A DNA stretch of 64,000 nt from assembly GCF_900109825.1 (NCBI RefSeq), contig NZ_FOBL01000010.1, positions 1 through 64,000 on the forward strand, in the 5' to 3' direction. Below, in pieces: positions 56,572-64,000 of the stretch (position 1 is its first letter; each line of letters opens with the position of its first letter). Below the pieces are notes generated by a model. It was given only the letters and a program-made list of their open reading frames with translations. It did no database searches and was not told the origin of the DNA. The translations under genes and the position numbers were made by a program. Origin of the DNA: Alkalibacterium putridalgicola. Its GTDB lineage: Bacteria; Bacillota; Bacilli; Lactobacillales; Carnobacteriaceae_A.

Positions 56572-56853
56572 TTAGCTTAACAAATCATCGAATTCCATCT
56601 CATCAAGGGATGAGACACTATATACTTGAGCTTTAAGTGACGCATAATTAAAGTAATCATTAGCATTAATAGACATAATATCATTAACTTCCTGGTAATA
56701 TCTCTCACGCTTATGATGTTTCCACATGAAACAAAGGCAGTATTCCCATAAGTCATCGAGACTGACCTGATCGTATCCATGCTTTTTGAATTCATTTAAT
56801 TTCTGATTTAACCACACATCATATCGGGAAAAATCTTTGGATGTCATGTCCAA
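56572..56853 (-). CDS. comN: Post-transcriptional regulator ComN-like
   Basis: A 93-residue acidic protein resembling ComN, a B. subtilis post-transcriptional regulator of the comE competence mRNA that is encoded near yajC and ruvAB. TTG at 56853 was chosen because GGAGG is seven bases upstream; an ATG at 56847 is too far. Last gene of the ruvA-comN cluster. Confidence 0.8.
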   Translation of the reverse strand: MDMTSKDFSRYDVWLNQKLNEFKKHGYDQVSLDDLWEYCLCFMWKHHKRERYYQEVNDIMSINANDYFNYASLKAQVYSVSSLDEMEFDDLLS

Positions 56854-56906
56854 GAATTTACCTCCTTCACTTAATAGAAAAGGGAGTAAAACACGTGTCC
56901 CTCGAT

Positions 56907-57242
56907 CTATTCGCCGTCAACTGAGTCTTCTGGAGTATTTGTTCCCAGCTCTTCAGTTTGTGTTGCCGTTGCGGTTTCTCCTTTTGTAACGATTCGTGCA
57001 ATGGCACGACGTTCAAATGTCAGGTAGATCCCTTCGCAGTCGATCACGACTGTATTGTTTGCTTCAACGACTTCATCAACGATCCCGTGCAGGCCACCGA
57101 TAGTGACGACTGAGTCACCTTTTTTAAGAGAACTCAACATGTTTTGCGTTTCTTTTGCTTTCTTCTGTTGCGGTCTGATCATCAGTAAATACATCAACCC
57201 CATAATAACGATAAAGGGCAGCATTGCTCCTATTAGTTCCAT
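56907..57242 (-). CDS. yajC: Preprotein translocase subunit YajC
   Basis: A 111-residue protein with one N-terminal membrane helix (about 3-20), the RPQQKKAKE motif and the KKGDSVVTIGGLHG beta domain. Accessory to SecDF in protein export. Strong GGAGG. Confidence 0.95.
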   Translation of the reverse strand: MELIGAMLPFIVIMGLMYLLMIRPQQKKAKETQNMLSSLKKGDSVVTIGGLHGIVDEVVEANNTVVIDCEGIYLTFERRAIARIVTKGETATATQTEELGTNTPEDSVDGE

Positions 57243-57376
57243 TTAAACATTCCTCCGTTAATTTGTTGATTTATATTCGTCAGTCTTAAACTGCGTACAG
57301 ATTAATCTGTTTGATTAATGTGTCATTACTTACCTTAGCAAATTTCCATATGAATTACTAGGACAAATAGTAAACT

Positions 57377-58522
<1,146 letters not shown>

Positions 58523-58533
58523 TTACTATTCTC

Positions 58534-59589
58534 CTAATCCTCTTTATACTCTTTTTTCTTAACAAACATGGCATCCCCAAAACTGAAGAATCTGTATTTC
58601 TCCTTCACGGCATGGTTATATGCCTGCAGTACGAACTCTCTGCCGGCAAACGCGCTGACCAGCATGATCAGTGTGGATTTAGGCAGGTGGAAATTGGTCA
58701 GGAACCCATCCACGACGCTGAATTCATACCCTGGAGAGATAAAAATATCTGTCCAGCCGCTTGTTGCTTTCAATAGGCCGTCGTTCGCTTTGCCAATGGT
58801 TTCCAGTGTCCGTATGGATGTTGTCCCCACAGCGATGATACGTCCGCCGCTCTTTCTTGTTTCATTCAATTCTTCTGCTGCCTCTTCTGACAGCTGATAA
58901 AATTCTGCATGCATTTTATGTTCATCGATATTCTCAACACTCACAGGACGGAAAGTACCCAGTCCGACATGCAGCGTCAGAAAGACGATTTTAACATCTT
59001 TAGCTTTGATTTTATCGAGGATGGCTTCAGTAAAGTGCAAACCGGCAGTCGGAGCAGCAGCAGAACCGTTTTCTTTTGCATAAACGGTCTGATAACGTTC
59101 CTGGTTTTCCAGACGCTCTTTGATATACGGCGGTAAGGGCATTTCTCCTAAAGATTCCAGAGTTTCCAGAAAAATCCCTTCATAAGAAAACTCCACCATT
59201 CGTCCGCCATGTTCCAGTTCTTCAACAACGGTTCCTTTAAGTCTACCGTCTCCAAAAGAAATAACTGTCCCTTTTTTGGCTTTTTTTGCCGGTTTCATCA
59301 GTGTTTCCCATGTATCGCCTTCAGTATTTTTTAATAAAAGGACTTCGATGTGGGCATTCGTTTCTTCCTTCGTTCCATATAAACGTGCCGGCAGGACGCG
59401 TGTGTTGTTCATGACCAGTGCATCCCCGGGATTGAGTTCATCCACGATATCTTCGAACTGCTTATCTTCTATTTTTTTCGTTTCTGTAGTCAGTACCATC
59501 ATTCGTGATGATGATCGATCTTCTAATGGTGTTTGAGCAATCAGCTCATCGGGTAATTGAAAATCAAAATCTTTTGTTGATAAGGTCAT
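58534..59589 (-). CDS. queA: S-adenosylmethionine:tRNA ribosyltransferase-isomerase
   Basis: A 351-residue enzyme converting preQ1-tRNA to epoxyqueuosine-tRNA. Typical starts [13 protein letters not shown] and [10 protein letters not shown] and [13 protein letters not shown] motifs. Between ruvB and tgt. Confidence 0.98.
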   Translation of the reverse strand: MTLSTKDFDFQLPDELIAQTPLEDRSSSRMMVLTTETKKIEDKQFEDIVDELNPGDALVMNNTRVLPARLYGTKEETNAHIEVLLLKNTEGDTWETLMKPAKKAKKGTVISFGDGRLKGTVVEELEHGGRMVEFSYEGIFLETLESLGEMPLPPYIKERLENQERYQTVYAKENGSAAAPTAGLHFTEAILDKIKAKDVKIVFLTLHVGLGTFRPVSVENIDEHKMHAEFYQLSEEAAEELNETRKSGGRIIAVGTTSIRTLETIGKANDGLLKATSGWTDIFISPGYEFSVVDGFLTNFHLPKSTLIMLVSAFAGREFVLQAYNHAVKEKYRFFSFGDAMFVKKKEYKED

Positions 59590-59609
59590 CCTGTTTCTCC
59601 TTTTATAAA

Positions 59610-60623
59610 TTAATCTGTCATTAAATGTGCCAGTTCCAGATGTTCGTAGGCTTTAGCTGTAGCCATACGCCCTCTGGAGGTACGCTGGATAAAGCCTTCC
59701 TGAAGCAGATAAGGCTCCACCATATCTTCGATGGTATCGACCTCTTCTCCGATATTGGCTGAAAGAGTATTCAGTCCCACCGGCCCCCCATTATAAAGTT
59801 TAATAAGGGTGGACAGGAATTTCTGATCCACGATATCAAGTCCCTCATGATCCACTCGCAGGAGATCGAGGGCCAAAGCTGCGATCGGCTCCGTTACGAC
59901 CCCTTCACCTTTGACTTCTGCATAGTCGCGGACACGCTTTAATAAACGGTTAGCGATCCGAGGGGTTCCTCTGGATCGGCGGGCTATTTCATACGCGCCT
60001 TTTGTGTTTATGTCTGTCTGGAGGACACTCGCCGACCGAAGGACGATATCCTTAAGCTCATCTTTATGATAGTACTCCATATGAGCCAGTATGCCGAAAC
60101 GGTCTCTCAAAGGCGCAGAAAGCGAACCGGCTCGGGTCGTTGCACCTATCAATGTGAACGGCGGCAGCGGAAAGTGCACCGGATGTGCCGTGTCACCTTG
60201 ACCGATAATGATGTCGACATAGAAATCTTCCATTGCAGAATACAACATTTCTTCGGCGATACGCGGCATGCGGTGTATTTCGTCTATGAAAAGAATGCCG
60301 CCTGGCTCCAGATCGTTGAGCAACGCAACTAAGTCGCCTGGCTTTTCGATAGCCGGACCGCTTGTTGTTCTTATATCGGCATCCATTTCGTTGGCAATGA
60401 CCATAGCCATAGTTGTCTTACCCAACCCTGGCGGACCATAAAGAAGGACATGGTCCAGCGCTTCTTCTCGCAGTCTTGCTGCTTCGATATATATCGCTAG
60501 CTCTTTTTTTATTTTCCCCTGACCAAGGTAATCGGCCAGCGTCTGGGGTCTTAGCGACCGCTCGAGAGAGTATTCATTCTCATTCAGTAGCTGGTCAGAA
60601 GTGACGTGCTGATTTTCTTCCAT
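59610..60623 (-). CDS. ruvB: Holliday junction helicase RuvB
   Basis: A 337-residue AAA+ motor. Walker [12 protein letters not shown] near 63, Walker [10 protein letters not shown], sensor [10 protein letters not shown] and C-terminal winged helix. Downstream of ruvA (31-base gap). Confidence 0.98.
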   Translation of the reverse strand: MEENQHVTSDQLLNENEYSLERSLRPQTLADYLGQGKIKKELAIYIEAARLREEALDHVLLYGPPGLGKTTMAMVIANEMDADIRTTSGPAIEKPGDLVALLNDLEPGGILFIDEIHRMPRIAEEMLYSAMEDFYVDIIIGQGDTAHPVHFPLPPFTLIGATTRAGSLSAPLRDRFGILAHMEYYHKDELKDIVLRSASVLQTDINTKGAYEIARRSRGTPRIANRLLKRVRDYAEVKGEGVVTEPIAALALDLLRVDHEGLDIVDQKFLSTLIKLYNGGPVGLNTLSANIGEEVDTIEDMVEPYLLQEGFIQRTSRGRMATAKAYEHLELAHLMTD

Positions 60624-60654
60624 ATCTTTCTCCTTTTAAACGAGTAGGACAGCT

Positions 60655-61263
60655 TTACTTTTTCATCAGTTTGCTTAATGCTTCTCTTATATAGGCATCT
60701 GTCGTGAGCTCTGAATCTGTATCCAGCTGCTTGCGTACCTTTTTCACATCACGGCTGGTATAGCCTAGAACAAGCAGTGCTTCCATCGCTTCTTCAAAAG
60801 CTGCATTGCCGGAATCGTCCGTTCGCTCTACAGAGATGTGTGTCTTGGTTTCTGATGTATCGAATTCCGACAGTTTCCCTTTCAGATCCAGAACGATCTG
60901 AGCCGCTGTTTTCTTGCCGACGCCTGGAAATTTCGTTAGATAGGTTTTATTTTCGTCTTCGATCGCCTGGACGAAGCCGTTGTGATCTTCATTAGCTAAA
61001 ATGGCCAGCGCAGATTTTGGACCGATCCCTGAAACGTTGATCAGTTTTAGAAAAAGGTTCTTTTCCTGAAGCGAAACGAACCCGAACAGATTCATGGCGT
61101 CCTGTTTCACGTCATGGTATATATAGAGTGTTTCTTCATTATTCAGCTTTTCAGAGTAACGGAAAGGGTTGGCCATCAGTATTTTATAACCGATATTGTT
61201 TGCTTCCAGAACAACATAACCCGGGTAAATATGCTCGATCGTTCCTTTTATGTATTCGTACAT
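60655..61263 (-). CDS. ruvA: Holliday junction DNA-binding protein RuvA
   Basis: A 202-residue protein: OB fold (MYEYIKGTIEHI), helix-hairpin-helix motifs (VSGIGPKSALAIL, FPGVGKKTAAQIV) and a C-terminal domain that contacts RuvB. Possible extended -10 (TGTTATAAT) at about 61302-61310. First gene of the cluster. Confidence 0.97.
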   Translation of the reverse strand: MYEYIKGTIEHIYPGYVVLEANNIGYKILMANPFRYSEKLNNEETLYIYHDVKQDAMNLFGFVSLQEKNLFLKLINVSGIGPKSALAILANEDHNGFVQAIEDENKTYLTKFPGVGKKTAAQIVLDLKGKLSEFDTSETKTHISVERTDDSGNAAFEEAMEALLVLGYTSRDVKKVRKQLDTDSELTTDAYIREALSKLMKK

Positions 61264-61311
61264 ATCATTTCCTCATTCCACTTATAGTCAATCTATAATA
61301 TTATAACATAA

Positions 61312-61350
61312 AAACATCTGTTCATTAAACAACTCTATGAACAGATGTTT
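61312..61350 (-). terminator. Terminator of msrB
   Basis: 14-bp perfect arms AAACATCTGTTCAT/ATGAACAGATGTTT (61312-61325, 61337-61350) with a T-run on the minus strand. Confidence 0.85.
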
Positions 61351-61368
61351 CTATATTTCTAGTTTCTA

Positions 61369-61809
61369 TTATTCAAATTCAGCTAAATATTCTTCATATC
61401 CTTTTTCTTTCAACTCAGATTTCGGAACGAATCTCATTGCCGCAGAGTTGATACAGTACCTCAGCCCGCCTTTATCTTGCGGTCCGTCCGTAAACACGTG
61501 TCCCAGATGAGAATCTGCTTCTTGACTCCTCACTTCTGTCCGTTCCATACCAAAAGTACGGTCTCTTTTTTCTTTCACTGTGCGTTTCTTTATAGGTTTT
61601 GTAAAAGATGGCCAGCCACATCCGGCATCATATTTATCGTTTGAGGAGAACAGCGGCTCTCCGCTAACGACATCGACATAAATGCCCTCTTCGAAAAATT
61701 CATCATATTCCCCTGTGCCTGGTCGTTCTGTCGCGTTGTTCTGAGTCACTTCATATTGAATCGGAGTGAGTTTTTCTTTCAACTTTTCTTTATCTTGAGA
61801 TCCTGCCAT
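61369..61809 (-). CDS. msrB: Peptide methionine-(R)-sulfoxide reductase
   Basis: A 146-residue MsrB. The catalytic cysteine lies in RYCINSAAM; the resolving region is DAGCGWPSF. The zinc CxxC pairs of many MsrB proteins are absent. It repairs oxidised methionine. Twelve bases after the DUF937 gene. Confidence 0.95.
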   Translation of the reverse strand: MAGSQDKEKLKEKLTPIQYEVTQNNATERPGTGEYDEFFEEGIYVDVVSGEPLFSSNDKYDAGCGWPSFTKPIKKRTVKEKRDRTFGMERTEVRSQEADSHLGHVFTDGPQDKGGLRYCINSAAMRFVPKSELKEKGYEEYLAEFE

Positions 61810-61820
61810 AGTAATTCTCC

Positions 61821-62435
61821 TTACTTGTTGAATAGATCGCCTAAAGCGTCTTTTGCCTTATCGACAGCACTATTGCTGCCTGAGCTGTTTTTATTATCAG
61901 ATGAACCGCCAAGAACGGAAGACAAGATATCTCCATAACCAGAACTTGATGACTGCTGCTTCACATTATCTGTCAAACCGCCAAGCAGCTGGGAAACACC
62001 TGAACCAGTTAGTGACTGGCTATTCGTGCTTCGTTTAGCCACCATGCTCAATGCCAGAGGTGCAAGCATGGACAAAACAGATTTGACTTTAGATGAATCT
62101 GTGCCTGTTTTTTCAGCTACGCGTTTTTCTACTTCCTGTTCATTGGATCCGAATGCCATGTTCAGCAGGCGGTTCCCTTCGTTTTCGTCCGTGTTCTGCA
62201 GCAGGTGGTTCAGATTGTCTGTGTCATCGTCAGCATGTCGTGATGCGGTGCTGGCCAGTTCCTCTGAGGCTTTGGAATCTTCAGAAGTTCGCTTGTTCAA
62301 GCCGTCCATGATCATTGGCAGTCCCATTTGTGCAATCTTCTGCACGGTCGATGTATCCGTGTTGGCTCTTTTCGCTACTGAATCTACACTATTCTGGTTT
62401 CCTAACTGGCTCATGATCATTGATACGATATCCAT
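61821..62435 (-). CDS. DUF937 family protein
   Basis: A 204-residue protein of the DUF937 family: helical repeat region ([20 protein letters not shown] ... [12 protein letters not shown]) and a Ser/Gly/Asn-rich tail ending DALGDLFNK. Function unknown. ATG at 62435 with GAGGG eight bases upstream is preferred over the in-frame start at 62510. Confidence 0.82.
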   Translation of the reverse strand: MDIVSMIMSQLGNQNSVDSVAKRANTDTSTVQKIAQMGLPMIMDGLNKRTSEDSKASEELASTASRHADDDTDNLNHLLQNTDENEGNRLLNMAFGSNEQEVEKRVAEKTGTDSSKVKSVLSMLAPLALSMVAKRSTNSQSLTGSGVSQLLGGLTDNVKQQSSSSGYGDILSSVLGGSSDNKNSSGSNSAVDKAKDALGDLFNK

Positions 62436-62552
62436 AGTTGATTCCCTCTTTCTTATAATTTGTCTAAACGCTCTACTATAATTGTAAGTGAACAGCAGGC
62501 GAAATAGCAATTAAATCAACTTTTTACAGATCAAATAAAGAGGACCCTCGTT

Positions 62553-64000
62553 TTAATGAGGATCCTGGATACGTTTAAACATTTTCTCCATATCATTCGT
62601 TGTGAAGTTCACTGTGACCGGTCTGCCGTGCGGACAGTTATACGGGTTTTTTGTGTGTCTCAGCTGCCTCAGCAGTTCTCTTGCTTCTTCATCAGACAAA
62701 TGATGATTGGCTTTTATCGAACGTTTACAGCTCATCATGATCGCTGTCGCTTCTCGAAATTTATTCACAGTCAGCGTTGACTTTTCAAGGAAAAAGTCGA
62801 TCATTTCTTTTATCGTCTCTTCGACTTGTCCAGCAGGCATCCACGTTGGATGATGCCTTATGATGAAACTGTTCTGACCAAAATCTTCAAGGAAAACGGA
62901 AGCTTCGGCCAGCTTGTCTTTATTCTCTCTGATCGTGATCGCTTCGTTGGAAGGATACTCGACGACTATCGGTATAAGCAGTTCCTGAAGTTCCGTTCCG
63001 GACTGATCGATGGTGTCTCTGTAATATTCGTACTTGATTCGTTCCTGAGCAGCGTGCTGGTCAATGATATACAAGCCTTCCTCATTTTGAGCAAATAAAT
63101 AAGTCCCGTGCATCTGCCCGATATACTCTAAATCCGGGAACTGTTCAATTTGTCCATTGAAACTATTCACTTTCTCTACTGTCTTAAGTACCGGTTCTTC
63201 ATGAGTGTCCGCTTTATTTTCAGAAGGGAACCTGTATGTCTGGCTACTCTCTTGACCAGTGTCTTCGTAACTTCTAGAAGCCGATTCATCTACAAAATGC
63301 TTAAATGCCTGAGGCGTTGAATCCGACTCTTCTTTATCAGGATCATCTTGTTGAGGGATGTCGGATTCACCAGCTGATGTCTGAGAAACAGCCGATGTGT
63401 CTTCGCGGTCGAAAGTGAGCCGTGTCTGTTCATCTTTCGGATACTGCACTGAACGGTTTGTGCGCTGAGTCAGATTGTCCAGCGCATTCGGTATCCTGAC
63501 TTCCTGATCCATTCTCTTTTCTATGGCCGAACTGATCAGCTGTCCAAGTTCTTTCTCATTACTGATACGGATCTGCTGTTTGGTCGGATGCACATTGACA
63601 TCCAAAAGCTGTGGATCGAGCGTGACATTGATGACCGCAATGGGATAACGTCCGATCATCAGCTTGGATCCAAAACCCTCCACGATGGCTTTATTTAAGA
63701 TAAAGTTCTTGATATACCTTCCATTGATGATCACCGTGATATATTTGTTGTTGGACCGGGTGATTTCCGGCAGAGATACATATCCTGTCACGTCAAAATC
63801 AAAAGATGTTTCTTTAATTTCACGCATCTTTTTAGCGATACTCACCCCGTACACACCGGCGACAGCCTGTTTCAGATCACCATTTCCGACCGTCTTGATC
63901 ATGGTATTTCCATCTGAAACCAGTCTGAAGGCGATTTCCGGATGGGAAAGAGCCAATCGATTGACGGTATCATTAATGTGAGCCAGCTCAGTCTGCAAAG
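62553..64000 (-). CDS. mutL: DNA mismatch repair protein MutL (5' part outside window)
   Basis: The C-terminal roughly 482 residues are present; the gene enters from the right edge, so the N-terminal GHKL ATPase motifs are missing. Visible are the transducer fold (VNVHPTKQQIRI), a variable linker, and the dimerisation/endonuclease domain with DQHAAQERIKYE, MSCKRSIKANHHL and CPHGRPV. The DQHA(X)2E(X)4E-type motif marks an endonuclease-active MutL. Confidence 0.95.
   Translation of the reverse strand, partial: LQTELAHINDTVNRLALSHPEIAFRLVSDGNTMIKTVGNGDLKQAVAGVYGVSIAKKMREIKETSFDFDVTGYVSLPEITRSNNKYITVIINGRYIKNFILNKAIVEGFGSKLMIGRYPIAVINVTLDPQLLDVNVHPTKQQIRISNEKELGQLISSAIEKRMDQEVRIPNALDNLTQRTNRSVQYPKDEQTRLTFDREDTSAVSQTSAGESDIPQQDDPDKEESDSTPQAFKHFVDESASRSYEDTGQESSQTYRFPSENKADTHEEPVLKTVEKVNSFNGQIEQFPDLEYIGQMHGTYLFAQNEEGLYIIDQHAAQERIKYEYYRDTIDQSGTELQELLIPIVVEYPSNEAITIRENKDKLAEASVFLEDFGQNSFIIRHHPTWMPAGQVEETIKEMIDFFLEKSTLTVNKFREATAIMMSCKRSIKANHHLSDEEARELLRQLRHTKNPYNCPHGRPVTVNFTTNDMEKMFKRIQDPH

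Overview
The window is a continuous stretch of chromosomal core genome from a low-to-moderate-GC Gram-positive bacterium. Gene content and order follow the Bacilli: polA-mutM-coaE-nrdR-dnaB-dnaI-thrS-infC-rpmI-rplT, ruvA-ruvB-queA-tgt-yajC-comN, spx-mecA-coiA-pepF, relQ-nadK-pseudouridine synthase, and yheA-yhaO-yhaN-yhaM. Several points favour a lactic-acid-bacterium-like lineage, possibly a marine or alkaliphilic Carnobacteriaceae: no sporulation genes, an RF3 gene, a CtsR-controlled clpE, M42 peptidase/YtpR/MurC synteny, and a very acidic PrsA tail. The genus is inference only. No rRNA, tRNA, CRISPR, prophage or insertion sequence was seen.

Layout. 1-295: end of a 51-bp tandem repeat array and a large hairpin. 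296-3376: a beta-hydroxyacid dehydrogenase and the general PTS genes ptsHI. 3407-5909: clpE with CtsR operators and two promoters. 5918-12817: prfC, an AI-2E family membrane protein, a GNAT enzyme, a DUF3006/metallo-hydrolase pair, and the relQ-nadK-pseudouridine synthase cluster. 12913-18974: CYTH protein, SpxH-like adaptor, PepF, CoiA, MecA and Spx. 19123-22486: lipoate ligase, YhfI and an isolated coproporphyrinogen oxidase-like flavoprotein. 22699-33471: translation and replication genes, with an L20-type leader before infC and a threonyl T-box before thrS. 33532-37416: murC, a short protein in the usual sftA position, ytpR and an M42 aminopeptidase. 37576-38562: a small membrane protein and a second, 52-bp tandem repeat array. 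38570-45076: trmB, a kinase-like protein, dat, ecsAB, hit, ytxH and prsA. 45233-56853: yhaMNO, yheA, a class A PBP, nrnA, ytoI, dinB and comN. 56907-64000: yajC, tgt, queA, ruvB, ruvA, msrB, a DUF937 gene and the 3' part of mutL.

Most genes lie on the minus strand, which suggests it is the leading strand here. Functional themes are protein quality control (ClpE, MecA, Spx, SpxH, PepF, PrsA, Ecs), competence (CoiA, ComN, MecA), DNA replication and repair (PolA, MutM, DnaB, DnaI, RuvAB, MutL, DinB), nucleotide signalling and turnover (RelQ, NadK, NrnA, YhaM), and tRNA modification (QueA, Tgt, TrmB).

I found no clearly new multi-gene system. The most notable signals are two apparent AUA start codons (infC and coaE), each with a well-placed Shine-Dalgarno sequence; a short protein carrying an SftA-like linker motif but no FtsK motor; a two-codon upstream ORF abutting prsA; and two minisatellite arrays that share the core GCTATTGCGAC.
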